From Arthrobacter sp042667405 (GTDB taxonomy: Bacteria; Actinomycetota; Actinomycetes; Actinomycetales; Micrococcaceae): a DNA stretch of 64,000 nucleotides. The notes under the pieces were generated by a model that had not been told where the DNA came from, made no database searches, and worked only from the letters and a program-made list of their open reading frames with translations. Both the position numbers and the translations under genes were made by a program. Below are positions 23,452-31,845 of the stretch, piece by piece (position 1 is the first letter of the stretch; every line of letters starts with the position of its first letter). The stretch lies in contig NZ_JBHVAL010000008.1 in assembly GCF_042667405.1 (NCBI RefSeq), forward strand, positions 62,001 through 126,000, read 5' to 3'.

Positions 23452-25563
23452 ATGACGCCATCTTCCGTCCCGGCAGGTGGTCCCGGAAACTACCGGGACA
23501 ACTGGGGCATTCCGCATCTGTGGGCTGAATCGGCGGATGAACTCGCCTTCCTTCAGGGGCGGAACGCGGCGACGGACCGCTCGTGGCAGATCGAGCTGGA
23601 ACGCTGGCGATCAGAAGGCCGCACCGCCGAAGTGCTGGGCCCCGACGCCTTGGTCTGGGACCGCTTTGCCCGGCAGGCCCGGCTCAATGACACCGCGCGC
23701 CGCTGCTTCGAGAAACTCCCCCATGAAACCCAGCACTGGTGCGGACAGTACGTAGCCGGGATCAACCAAGCCCTGGCGGACGGCCTTCGCGGAGGCCCCG
23801 AATTCGACGCAGCCGGCTGCGCCCCCGAGCCATGGCTCCCTTGGACTCCGCTGGGCGTCTTCCTGGTGCATCACATCCTTTTCTCCACCTTTCCCAACAA
23901 GATGTTCCGCGCCCATGTCGCTCGGACGCTCGGGGAAAACGCCGTGGGCCTGTTCAGCATCGAAGCCCCGGTCTGGTCCGGCAGCAACGCGTGGGCCGCG
24001 CACGGTTCCACGACGGCGAGCGGCCGGCCGCTGATCGCCGGGGACCCCCACCGCCTCATGGAACTGCCGGGCGTGTACCAGCAAGTGCGGCTCGCCTGCC
24101 CGGAGTTCGACGTTGTGGGTTTCGCATTTCCCGGCGTCCCGGGCTTGCCACACTTCGCCCACACGGGACACACCGCCTGGGCCGTTACCAACGCCATGGC
24201 CGATTACCAGGACCTCTACGTGGAGGAACTCCGCCGGATCAGCGACAGCACCGGAGACCACATTGAGGCGCGGGGTCCGGAAGGCTGGGAAACCGCCGTC
24301 GTCAGTTCCGAGACCATCAGGGTCCGGGACAGCGACGCTGTAACTATCGAGATCATCGAGACTGCCCGCGGCCCGGTCATCTCTGACACGCCCGACGGCG
24401 GCGCCCTGAGTTTGCGCTTCCCGGCGCGGGTTGATGGGCGGCTGGGTTTCGAGGCGCTCCTGCCGCTGCTGCGGAGCCGGAACGTCGCAGACGTGGAGGC
24501 CGCCCTCGATGCCTGGGTGGAGCCCGTGAACAGCGTGGTGGCCGCGGATTCCTCCGGTGCGGTACGGCATTTCGTCGCCGGGCTTGTTCCGCAGCGCAAC
24601 CCCGCAAACCGCCGCTTGCCCGCACCGGCCACTTCGCCGCGCCACGCATGGGACAAGCACTACGCTTCGCTGCCCCGCACCGACATCCAACGGTTTGCGG
24701 TGAGCGCGAACGACCGCGCGGCCGGAGGCGGCGAATCCGTAGCCATGGAGTTTGCGCCCGCCCATCGTGCCACGCGGATCCGGCACTTGTTGGAGTCCGC
24801 GCCGGCGGCGACGTTGACCGTGGACGACATGCAGGCCATCCACACTGACACGCTGCTGGGTCCTTGGCCAGTATTCCGGCAGATTCTTGGCGGGATGCAC
24901 CCCGGCGCACTCTCCCCGAAGGCAAAGGACGCGAGATCACAGCTGATGGCCTGGGATGGCCGGATGGACGCGGACAGCCACCAAGCGGCGCTCTTCGCTG
25001 CTTGGCGCGGTGCTTTGGTCCAGCGCTTCCACGGGCATTCGGCTCTGGCTCCGTTGAACACGCCCAGCGGATACTCCCCCTTGTTCGGGCCATGGTTATC
25101 GGTGGCATCGCGCATCGGCTTTGCGCTGGAGACACTGCTGGCCCGGGCCCAGGAACTGGGCATCGACGTAAGCACGGAGGCCATGGCGGCGTTGGAGGAC
25201 ACAGCGCTGGAAGAGGCCTTGCGGGATGGGGGCTACTGGGGCGATCGACACAAGCTGTTGCCCGTCCACGTGCTCCCCGAGCCCCTGGCGGCAACGGTAC
25301 CCACCTCCGGTCTTGGCGGAGACACCGGTTGTGTGCTGAGCACCGAAAGTCTTCCTGGTGTGGAGGACCGAAGCTTCCGGGGTCCCGTGGCACGTTACGT
25401 CTGGGACTTGGGCGACCGGGACAACAGCCGATGGATCGTGCCCTTCGGGGCCGCCGGAAGGCCTGGCCACAAGCATTTCACTGACCAGCTCCCCTTGTGG
25501 ACTGATGGCCAACTGGTCCCCGTGGCCACCGACTGGGCCGCCCTGGCCAAAGACCCCCACTGA
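23452..25563 (+). CDS. Penicillin acylase family protein (Ntn hydrolase), iron-regulated
   Basis: A 703-residue penicillin/acyl-homoserine-lactone acylase homologue. The autocatalytic cleavage and nucleophile site is APVWSGSNAW, giving Ser178 as the first residue of the beta chain (SNxW motif). GHTAWAVTNAMADYQDLYVE, which contains the oxyanion-region Asn, and a C-terminal FTDQLPLW segment fit the family. No signal peptide is seen: the protein opens MTPSSVPAGGPGNYRDNWGI, so unlike classic exported acylases it looks cytosolic. It starts 22 bases after an iron box and precedes a siderophore-type acyltransferase. An amide hydrolase role in siderophore processing, as for PvdQ in pyoverdine, is an inference. 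Confidence 0.83.
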   Translation: MTPSSVPAGGPGNYRDNWGIPHLWAESADELAFLQGRNAATDRSWQIELERWRSEGRTAEVLGPDALVWDRFARQARLNDTARRCFEKLPHETQHWCGQYVAGINQALADGLRGGPEFDAAGCAPEPWLPWTPLGVFLVHHILFSTFPNKMFRAHVARTLGENAVGLFSIEAPVWSGSNAWAAHGSTTASGRPLIAGDPHRLMELPGVYQQVRLACPEFDVVGFAFPGVPGLPHFAHTGHTAWAVTNAMADYQDLYVEELRRISDSTGDHIEARGPEGWETAVVSSETIRVRDSDAVTIEIIETARGPVISDTPDGGALSLRFPARVDGRLGFEALLPLLRSRNVADVEAALDAWVEPVNSVVAADSSGAVRHFVAGLVPQRNPANRRLPAPATSPRHAWDKHYASLPRTDIQRFAVSANDRAAGGGESVAMEFAPAHRATRIRHLLESAPAATLTVDDMQAIHTDTLLGPWPVFRQILGGMHPGALSPKAKDARSQLMAWDGRMDADSHQAALFAAWRGALVQRFHGHSALAPLNTPSGYSPLFGPWLSVASRIGFALETLLARAQELGIDVSTEAMAALEDTALEEALRDGGYWGDRHKLLPVHVLPEPLAATVPTSGLGGDTGCVLSTESLPGVEDRSFRGPVARYVWDLGDRDNSRWIVPFGAAGRPGHKHFTDQLPLWTDGQLVPVATDWAALAKDPH

Positions 25564-25596
25564 CAGCGGCGCCAGCCGCACCAACCGAAGGAAACC

Positions 25597-26190
25597 ATGA
25601 CCACCACCGCACAGGACTTCTCTGTCCGCACCACTGTCTACACCGAGGAACTCGAAGGCTGGGGCTCACTCCGGATCGTTCCCCTGGTCCCCACCGAGGA
25701 CATCGGACTCATCCACGAGTGGGTGTCGCAGCCCAGGGCCAGGTTCTGGGGCATGACCGGGAAGCCTCGCGAGGAAGTACTTGCCATCTACGAGTTCCTT
25801 GACTCACTGGACACCCACCACGCGTTCCTGGTGATCCTCGACGGCGAACCACTGGCTCTGTTCCAAACGTACGAACCACTTCACGACCCCGTGGGTGAGG
25901 CGTACCCGGCGCGGGAGGAAGACATCGGAATGCACCTCCTCCTCGCCCCGGCCACCCGGCCCATCCCGCACTTCACGCCCCGCCTGGCAACCTCGCTCAT
26001 CAAGTACCTGTTCTCTGTGCCGGGCAAGGACAGGATCGTTGTGGAACCGGATGCCCGCAACGCCAAGGCCCTTCGCCGTTTGGAAGCCACCTGCTTCGAA
26101 TTGGGTCCGATCATCCAACTGGAAGAAAAGGAAGCCCAGCTCGGATTCCTGACCCGCGCCGGCTTCGAGGAGATCCAGCGCCAGCGCTAG
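25597..26190 (+). CDS. GNAT acyltransferase of siderophore biosynthesis type (IucB/DesC/RhbD-like)
   Basis: A 197-residue GNAT protein of the siderophore N-acyltransferase subgroup. Diagnostic are HEWVSQPRARFWGM near residue 40, the YEPLHDPVG segment and the acetyl-CoA strand IGMHLLLAP, then RIVVEPDARNAKALRRLE. Relatives acylate N-hydroxylysine or N-hydroxycadaverine for aerobactin or desferrioxamine. No lysine monooxygenase or NIS synthetase is in this window, so the gene is an orphan part of a pathway or a tailoring enzyme. It follows the acylase gene by 33 bases on the same strand and probably shares its iron-regulated transcript. Confidence 0.84.
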   Translation: MTTTAQDFSVRTTVYTEELEGWGSLRIVPLVPTEDIGLIHEWVSQPRARFWGMTGKPREEVLAIYEFLDSLDTHHAFLVILDGEPLALFQTYEPLHDPVGEAYPAREEDIGMHLLLAPATRPIPHFTPRLATSLIKYLFSVPGKDRIVVEPDARNAKALRRLEATCFELGPIIQLEEKEAQLGFLTRAGFEEIQRQR

Positions 26191-26194
26191 GCAG

Positions 26195-26989
26195 CTAACG
26201 CCAGACGAAGCTCCACGTCCCTGCGCCCACGGCTGTCAGCATCGCGGCCGCGGCAACCAGCACCCCGCCGAGCACAACCCACGCGTCCAGAAGTGAGTAC
26301 GTGGACTCACGCGCCCACGTCCGTTGTCCGCCGCCGAAGCCGCGTGCTTCCATGGTCACGGCCAACCGTGAAGCCCGGCGGACAGCCTGGACAAGCAAGC
26401 CAAAACTCTGTCCCAGCGTCGCCTTGAGTCTCTGCAACGGACTGCCCTGCGAGCCGACGCCCCGGGCGCGTCGGGCCATTCCGATGGTCTGCCATTCCTC
26501 CGCCATGAGGCCCACCAGCCTCATGGCAGCAAGGGAACCAAGTACAAAGCGGTGCGGCAGCCTCGCTTTCTGGGCCAAGGCGTCGGCAAGGTCGGTCGGG
26601 TCTGTGCACGACATCAGCAGGATCGCCGGGAGGGCAATCGCCAAACCGCGCAACATGAAACCAAGCCCCAGCTGGAGGGAACCTTCGCTGATTGACCAGA
26701 GTCCGACGTCGAGCAGTAGAGCGCCGCTGTCCGCCGCCACAATGGCGGTACTCCAGCCCCCGATCACCGCCGCGATGATCAGCGGCCACGCGCGAAGCCA
26801 CAACAGCCGCAAGGTGAGGCCCGCCAACGGGAAGAGCGCCAGTTCCGCAATCAGCGCAGTGGATGCCGAAACCCAGTCGATGGACAGGGCCAACACCAGT
26901 GAGATGAGAAAGACAGCCACGAACTTCGCCAGGGGGTTTGCCCGGGTCAGGAGGGCGTGGTTGCCTCTCAGGTTCAATGCATCCCTCAT
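26195..26989 (-). CDS. ykoC: ECF transporter transmembrane (T) component, YkoC type
   Basis: A 264-residue CbiQ/EcfT-family protein with five or so hydrophobic segments in the N-terminal half and the cytoplasmic coupling helices with Ala-Arg-Gly motifs: MARRARGVGS and TMEARGFGG. It links the ATPase to the substrate-binding S subunit. Its start overlaps the stop of the fused ATPase gene by four bases, completing the order ykoE-ykoD-ykoC on the minus strand. Regulated by the TPP riboswitch upstream of ykoE; the substrate is most likely the hydroxymethylpyrimidine moiety of thiamine, or thiamine itself. Confidence 0.87.
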   Translation of the reverse strand: MRDALNLRGNHALLTRANPLAKFVAVFLISLVLALSIDWVSASTALIAELALFPLAGLTLRLLWLRAWPLIIAAVIGGWSTAIVAADSGALLLDVGLWSISEGSLQLGLGFMLRGLAIALPAILLMSCTDPTDLADALAQKARLPHRFVLGSLAAMRLVGLMAEEWQTIGMARRARGVGSQGSPLQRLKATLGQSFGLLVQAVRRASRLAVTMEARGFGGGQRTWARESTYSLLDAWVVLGGVLVAAAAMLTAVGAGTWSFVWR

Positions 26990-28542
26990 GCGGCGCCCGC
27001 TTCCTGATGCGCGGTTTCGCCCTGCGCTACGGGCCCCAGCCGCAGCTCCGTCCCGCCCAGGACCGCGCTGAACTCCTGGTCGTGGGTTACCGAAACCACG
27101 GCCGTCCCGGCGTCGAGCAACTCGGAAAGGAACGACGCGAGCTCAGCCCAGGTATTGGCGTCCTGCCCGAACGTCGGCTCATCCAGGACCAGCACCTTGG
27201 GGTGGGCCGCAAGCACGGTAGCTACCGAAAGCCTTCGTTTCTCCCCGCCGGACAATGTGTAGGGATTCGCGTCTACCAGATGGCCCAGCCTCAACCGCTC
27301 CACCAGTTCGTCGACGCGCTCCTCGCCGTGGCCAAGATGCTTGGGGCCGAACATGAGCTCGTCCAGGACGTTGCCTGTAACGAACTGGTGCTCAGGCTCC
27401 TGGAAAACTGTTCCGATCCGTGAGATCAGCTGATCAGCTTTCCACTTGTACGGGTCAATGCCCGCTCCTTCCGAAAGCTCGACGCCGGCACTCACCGTGC
27501 CGTCCACCGGCGCCAGAAGGCCGGCCAACGTGAGCGCAAAGGTCGATTTGCCGGCACCGTTCGGCCCGGTAATGGTCAAAGCCTGGCCTGCCCTGACCTG
27601 GGCGGTGATGTCTTTCTGCGCGGGAACGGGCGGGATGGTCCTGAAGCCCTTCCGCTTGGGCTTTTCCCGCGAAACGGCCAGGTCCTGGGCTGCGAGGAGC
27701 AGCTGGTTGGGACCGTCCGCCTGGGTCCGCGCCCGCGTCGCAGGGACGTAACCGGGGACCCACACGCCCGCTGCCATCAGCATTGACCGTGCCTTGGTGA
27801 GAACCTGGTCCGGCGGTCCGTCCAGCAGCGTTCCACCACCGGCAGAACCGGGCTGCAGGACCACGATCCGGTCCACCAGGTCCTTCCACACGGACACCCT
27901 GTGCTCCACGACCACCAGCGTGGCGCCCGTCTTGTCCAGGCAGCGGCGCACCGCATCCCGGACCTCCAGGACGCCTGCGGGATCGAGGTTGGCCGTGGGT
28001 TCGTCGAGCAGGATCAACCCGGGCCGCATCGCCAAAATGCCCGCCAGCGCAAGCCGCTGCTTCTGGCCGCCGGAAAGTGCCGCCGTCGGGTGGTCCAGCG
28101 CCAAACCGCCGCCCGCAGCGGTACGCAAGCCGACGTCGTCGAGCGCTTCATGCACGCGGGACCAGATCTCATCCCGCGGCACGGCCAGGTTCTCCGCACC
28201 GAAAGCGACGTCGTCGCCCACGCGGGAGAGGATCACCTGGGTTTCGGGGTCCTGCTGCATCAACCCGGCGCGGCCACGTGACTCACGGGGTGTAACGCCG
28301 TCGATCAACAGCGAACCTGTCTCGTCCGAGTCGTCTTCCTCGTCACCCAGCACCCCGGCCAGGGCGTGCAGCAGCGTGGACTTGCCGGCCCCTGACGGGC
28401 CCAGCAGCAGGACCCGCTCCCCCGGTTCGATCCGAAGGTCCAAGCCCTGGATGGCAGGCGTGGAACGGCCGGCATGCCGCCACCCCCACCCCTCGGCGGA
28501 AATGGCGGCAGGCTTGACCGAGCCGCTGTGTGTGGCGGGCAT
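26986..28542 (-). CDS. ykoD: ECF transporter double ATPase, YkoD type
   Basis: A 518-residue protein with two ABC ATPase domains in one chain. The first has Walker A GPSGAGKST, signature LSGGQKQRLALAG and Walker B LILLDEPTANLDP; the second has GPNGAGKST, LSGGEKRRLSVA and VLVLDEPTFGQD. The fused arrangement is characteristic of YkoD. The start chosen is the ATG at 28542, which overlaps the ykoE stop by one base (TGATG); frame upstream of it lies within ykoE. It energises uptake together with YkoE and YkoC. Both catalytic sites look complete. Confidence 0.9.
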   Translation of the reverse strand: MPATHSGSVKPAAISAEGWGWRHAGRSTPAIQGLDLRIEPGERVLLLGPSGAGKSTLLHALAGVLGDEEDDSDETGSLLIDGVTPRESRGRAGLMQQDPETQVILSRVGDDVAFGAENLAVPRDEIWSRVHEALDDVGLRTAAGGGLALDHPTAALSGGQKQRLALAGILAMRPGLILLDEPTANLDPAGVLEVRDAVRRCLDKTGATLVVVEHRVSVWKDLVDRIVVLQPGSAGGGTLLDGPPDQVLTKARSMLMAAGVWVPGYVPATRARTQADGPNQLLLAAQDLAVSREKPKRKGFRTIPPVPAQKDITAQVRAGQALTITGPNGAGKSTFALTLAGLLAPVDGTVSAGVELSEGAGIDPYKWKADQLISRIGTVFQEPEHQFVTGNVLDELMFGPKHLGHGEERVDELVERLRLGHLVDANPYTLSGGEKRRLSVATVLAAHPKVLVLDEPTFGQDANTWAELASFLSELLDAGTAVVSVTHDQEFSAVLGGTELRLGPVAQGETAHQEAGAA

Positions 28543-29162
28543 CAGCTGAAGACGGGCTCCGAGGCGGCCTTGCGCGAGGCGAAGGAGCTCAGAACGCCCG
28601 TCTTCGCCAGACCGCGGGTGGCCACCCAGGAGAGGGCCCCTGCGATGATGGCGCCGGAGATCGTGGTGAAGGTGATGTAGGTCAGCTTGTCGATTGCCTC
28701 GTAGGCGATGTTCCAGCCCCATGGCAGGAAGGAGTCGTTAAGGCCGCAGAAGAGTCCGGCGCCCGCACCGGCCAGCAATGAAACGGGCAGGTTGAACTTC
28801 TTGTAACGGAAAGCCGCGAAGATGAGCTCGGCGCCGAGGCCCTGGAGGACACCGGAGATGAGCACGGTGGTGCCGTATTGCGAGCCCATGATGAGTTCGC
28901 CGGTGGCGGCCACAGCCTCGCAGAACAGGGCTGCGCCGGGCTTGCGGATAATGAGCATGCCAAGGACCGCGGGAATCATCCAGCCGCCGGCGATCAGGCC
29001 GGTCAGCGGCGGGTAGGCCGCGTTCATGGGAATGGATACGATCGCGGCGCCCTGGGACCAGGCCCAGAAGATCACGCCGCCGGCGATGGCGATGAGGGCC
29101 GCCACCACGATGTCTACAACACGCCAGCTGTAACTGGTCTTCTTCACGTTTACCGTGGTCAT
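28542..29162 (-). CDS. ykoE: ECF transporter S component, YkoE family
   Basis: A 206-residue integral membrane protein with six hydrophobic segments. The motifs MNAAYPPLTGLIAGGWMIPA, LFCEAVAATGELIMGSQYG and VLQGLGAELIFAAFRYK are those of YkoE substrate-binding subunits for hydroxymethylpyrimidine/thiamine. The ATG at 29162 is preceded by CAGGAGG at the right distance. First gene of the ykoEDC operon, lying 88 bases downstream of a TPP riboswitch on the same strand, which supports a thiamine-precursor substrate. Confidence 0.9.
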   Translation of the reverse strand: MTTVNVKKTSYSWRVVDIVVAALIAIAGGVIFWAWSQGAAIVSIPMNAAYPPLTGLIAGGWMIPAVLGMLIIRKPGAALFCEAVAATGELIMGSQYGTTVLISGVLQGLGAELIFAAFRYKKFNLPVSLLAGAGAGLFCGLNDSFLPWGWNIAYEAIDKLTYITFTTISGAIIAGALSWVATRGLAKTGVLSSFASRKAASEPVFS

Positions 29163-29249
29163 TTTTCTGCCTCCTGAGGTTACAGGAGGGGAAAGTGCTC
29201 CCCGGCTTCCAAACGGCATGCGCCGTCCGGACCCGGACACTCTGAGAAG

Positions 29250-29368
29250 CTCGACTCCCTTGCGCCGGTACTAACCGGATCAGGTTCGAGGGTCTGCGGC
29301 TGTCCGCACTCTCAGCGCCCTCGCGTCTCCTGCGTGGTGCAGGATTCGACGGCGGCGCTCCCCTGTCG
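29250..29368 (-). ncRNA. TPP (THI-box) riboswitch
   Basis: On the minus strand the segment contains GGGGAGCGCC at its 5' side, then GGGCGCTGAGAGTGCGG, then GCAGACCCTCGAACCTGATC, CGGTTAGTACCGGCGCAAGGGA. CTGAGAG and ACC-TGAxC-GGxTARxxCCxGCGxAGGGA are the conserved TPP-binding blocks. It precedes ykoE with a gap that can hold the expression platform; thiamine pyrophosphate should lower transporter expression. Confidence 0.93.
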
Positions 29369-29546
29369 TTATCAAATCTGCCCTGATGGGCGGGTTCAGT
29401 TTACACCTTGGCGTGCCAGGGAGTCCGGGTGGGCGGCCAGACGGGGTCACATTCCGCCCTTGCCGTTGCGAGGCCCGCTCTGCGCCCCATTCCTCGCCCG
29501 TGGCACGCAGAGCAGGCCAGGCAACGCACCCTGCAAGAATGGCTGC

Positions 29547-30236
29547 ATGACGGATGTTCCCGGTTCCAACCTCCCCGACGCCACGCCAGTGTCCGAGCCA
29601 CCCCTCGCAGCCAGCGTGATCCTGCTCCGCGATGCCCCTTCCGGGCTTGAGGCGTTCGTCCAACACCGGGTCAGCACCATGGACTTCGCTGCGGGAATGG
29701 TGGTGTTCCCCGGAGGCCGGGTGGATAAGGCGGATCAGGCCGGATGGGATTACCCGACGGAGCTGCTCCAACGCCACGCTGCCGACTGGGCGCAAAGCTC
29801 GATTGCCTCGGATCCAACCCAAGCCCGGAATGCCTCGGGAACTGTCCTGGCTGCAGCCATCCGCGAGGTCCACGAAGAGGCGGGGCTTGCCATTGAGGCC
29901 GCTGCCTTGCGCCCGTGGGCCAACTGGATCACTCCCGTGGACATGCCCAAGCGTTTTGACACCTACTTCTACGTCGCCAAGCCCGCACCGGAAGCACAGC
30001 CCCGGCATCAGACCACGGAGGCGTGGCAATCGCTGTGGATGCCGGTCAGCGCGATTTTGGCTTCCGAAGCCGAAGGCAGGCTCAAGTTGATGCCGCCCAC
30101 GTATTACCTGCTGAAGGAAATCGAGGCTTTCGACTCCGTGGACGCTGTTTGGTCGGCCGAACACCCGGTGGTTCCGGTGCTGGCCCCGGTAGGTTCCTTG
30201 ACTGCGTTTCTCAAGGAACGGGAGAACCGCGGGTAG
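29547..30236 (+). CDS. Nudix hydrolase
   Basis: A 229-residue hydrolase. The Nudix box is interrupted as in the long NUDT-like subgroup: GGRVDKADQ lies early, and the metal-binding helix is AAAIREVHEEAGLAIE (R-E-x-x-E-E-x-G-L). The WANWITPVDMPKRFDTYFYV segment is typical of NUDT19/coenzyme-A-diphosphatase-like homologues. It cleaves a nucleoside diphosphate linked to another moiety; exact substrate unknown. The ATG at 29547 is taken because earlier in-frame codons overlap the riboswitch region. It is divergent from ykoEDC and followed by a DUF4235 gene 25 bases on. Confidence 0.85.
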   Translation: MTDVPGSNLPDATPVSEPPLAASVILLRDAPSGLEAFVQHRVSTMDFAAGMVVFPGGRVDKADQAGWDYPTELLQRHAADWAQSSIASDPTQARNASGTVLAAAIREVHEEAGLAIEAAALRPWANWITPVDMPKRFDTYFYVAKPAPEAQPRHQTTEAWQSLWMPVSAILASEAEGRLKLMPPTYYLLKEIEAFDSVDAVWSAEHPVVPVLAPVGSLTAFLKERENRG

Positions 30237-30261
30237 CCTGCCATACAGCTAGGCTGGGGGC

Positions 30262-30522
30262 ATGAACCTCTTTTTCAAGCTGTTGGGCGCCGGGGTAAGC
30301 CTCGGCGCGGGCTTTGTCGGTACCAAACTCGTCAACAAAGGCTGGGAAAAGGCCACAGGCAACAAGCCGCCCACAGGCAACGACGACGTGGAGACGAGCC
30401 TGCGCTCGGCCCTGACCTTCGCGCTTATTTCCGCCTTCGTGAGCACGGTCATCCAGGTCCTCACCAGCCGGGGGACGCAGCGGGCCATTGCCCGTTTCGC
30501 CAAGTCCCAGGACATCGTCTAA
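30262..30522 (+). CDS. DUF4235 membrane protein
   Basis: An 86-residue protein common in actinobacteria. It has an N-terminal hydrophobic segment (FKLLGAGVSLGAGFVGTKLV), a conserved W-x-x-x-T-G-x-x-P-P linker (WEKATGNKPP), a second segment (ALTFALISAFVSTVIQVLTS) and a basic tail. Probably a two-helix membrane protein of unknown function. It follows the Nudix gene by 25 bases and may share its transcript. Convergent with the Mrp operon; a perfect hairpin separates them. Confidence 0.83.
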   Translation: MNLFFKLLGAGVSLGAGFVGTKLVNKGWEKATGNKPPTGNDDVETSLRSALTFALISAFVSTVIQVLTSRGTQRAIARFAKSQDIV

Positions 30523-30538
30523 GCACCACACCCGCAAA

Positions 30539-30636
30539 AGCAACGCGGGGTCACTTATGGCCCATATATCCCCTTGGGACGGGCCATAAGTGACCCCGCG
30601 TTGCTGTTAAGGTTCCAGTTGCTGTTAAGGTTCCAG
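30539..30636. repeat. Perfect 25-bp hairpin plus 18-bp tandem duplication
   Basis: Arms 30539-30563 and 30581-30605 are perfectly complementary over 25 bases (left arm starts AGCAACGCGGGGTCACTTAT) with a 17-base loop. Overlapping its right end, TTGCTGTTAAGGTTCCAG occurs twice in tandem (30601-30618 and 30619-30636). The second copy includes the stop codon of mrpG, so the duplicated block copies that gene's tail. It probably terminates transcription from both sides. Confidence 0.85.
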
Positions 30637-31014
30637 GGGCTCCTGGCCGGCAGCAGCCCTTTGGACCACGGCTTCGAGCTCATCCTTGGTGAGCTTCTCG
30701 CGGTGTCCGTGCTTGGTCCGGTAGGCGGAGCGGCCCACCATGTGCGCGGACACCGGCGCCGTGAGGAGCTGGAAGATCCACGCCACCAGCAGGACCGGCC
30801 ACACCCACCAGGTGCGCATCTGCAGGCCGATGGCTGAGAGCATCAGGAACAGGCCGAGCACCTGCGGCTTGGTGGCTGCGTGCATGCGGCTCATCAGGTC
30901 CGGGAACCTCAGCAGGCCGATCGCCGCGCCAAGGGACATCAGCGCACCGACAATAAGGAACACCACGGTGACGGCGTCGATGACCACATCTACTCCGGAG
31001 GCATCAGGATTCAT
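30625..31014 (-). CDS. mrpG: Mrp-type Na+/H+ antiporter subunit G
   Basis: A 129-residue membrane protein with three hydrophobic segments and the MnhG/PhaG motif GLLRFPDLMSRMHAATKPQ. It is the last gene of the Mrp operon; the complex needs all subunits to exchange cytosolic Na+ (or K+) for external H+. The start is ATG at 31014, overlapping the end of mrpF by 11 bases. The charged C-terminal tail (KHGHREKLTKDELEAVVQRA) faces the cytosol. The stop lies in the second copy of an 18-base duplication. Confidence 0.88.
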   Translation of the reverse strand: MNPDASGVDVVIDAVTVVFLIVGALMSLGAAIGLLRFPDLMSRMHAATKPQVLGLFLMLSAIGLQMRTWWVWPVLLVAWIFQLLTAPVSAHMVGRSAYRTKHGHREKLTKDELEAVVQRAAAGQEPLEP

Positions 31015-31282
31015 TGCTGTGTTCCCTCCTCTCGGCCACGAAGCGGGCAACCGTCACCGAGCCTATGAATCCAATGATCGCAAGGGCCACCAGCAACACC
31101 AGATTGTTGAGGTGCCGGTTTACCGCCATGTCCACGGCAAGCGCTGCGCCCACGATAGCCAGCAGGACGTCGGAGGCCAGGACGCGGTCCAACAGGGACG
31201 GCCCGATCGCAATGCGGATGATGGCGCCTGCAGCTGCGAGGCTAAGGATCACCGCCGTAGCCACCAGAACAAATTCCTTCAC
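31004..31282 (-). CDS. mrpF: Mrp-type Na+/H+ antiporter subunit F
   Basis: A 92-residue, three-helix membrane protein. The conserved MrpF core is RIAIGPSLLDRVLASDVL, followed by LVLLVALAIIGFIGSVTVAR. Start and stop overlap neighbouring mrp genes (mrpE by four bases, mrpG by eleven), so the operon is translationally coupled. A subunit of the heteromeric Mrp cation/proton antiporter. Confidence 0.9.
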   Translation of the reverse strand: MKEFVLVATAVILSLAAAGAIIRIAIGPSLLDRVLASDVLLAIVGAALAVDMAVNRHLNNLVLLVALAIIGFIGSVTVARFVAERREHSNES

Positions 31283-31845
31283 AGCGCTGCCCCTTCCAGG
31301 CCGGCACGAGGTTCGGCCTTCAGTGCCTCAACCTCTTCCCGGGTCCCCATAATCCGGATCAGCCCGGCCTCAATACCCTGCGTTTCGTGACGTATCTTGG
31401 CGATGTCCGCTTCCCCGTAAATATTGAGTGCGTGCAAGTACAGCGTCGACGTCGAACGGTCCACCTCCACCACCAGTGATCCGGGGATCAGCGATATAAC
31501 GTGACCTGTTGCAGTCACCATGAGGTCCGAATGGCTCCGCAGGGGAACAGCGACGACGGCGCTCCGGACCTTGGGCCCCTTGACCACCGCCAGGTACAGA
31601 ACCACGAAGCTCGCTGCCACCACTTTCGCGAGGAAGACCACGGCGAACGGAATGGCACGCAGGATATTGAACCTGCCGCTGAGCTCCACGGGCGGGAGGT
31701 AGAAGAACTTGGCAACCAGCACGGCGATCAGGGCGCCGAAGAGCAGGTTGCCCGGGCTGAAGTCCCGCCACAGCGCACCCCACACGATGACCAACCAGAT
31801 GAGAAGCGGCAGTTCCGTGCGGAACGAGGTCGGTTTGCGGCTCAT
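31279..31845 (-). CDS. mrpE: Mrp-type Na+/H+ antiporter subunit E
   Basis: A 188-residue membrane protein. The N-terminal hydrophobic region (LPLLIWLVIVWGALW, NLLFGALIAVLVAKFFYLP) and the cytosolic half with HVISLIPGSLVVEVDRSTST and LYLHAL are diagnostic for MrpE/MnhE. A C-terminal extension of about 30 residues with EVEALKAEPRAG is charged. It overlaps mrpD and mrpF by four bases each. Confidence 0.9.
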   Translation of the reverse strand: MSRKPTSFRTELPLLIWLVIVWGALWRDFSPGNLLFGALIAVLVAKFFYLPPVELSGRFNILRAIPFAVVFLAKVVAASFVVLYLAVVKGPKVRSAVVAVPLRSHSDLMVTATGHVISLIPGSLVVEVDRSTSTLYLHALNIYGEADIAKIRHETQGIEAGLIRIMGTREEVEALKAEPRAGLEGAAL

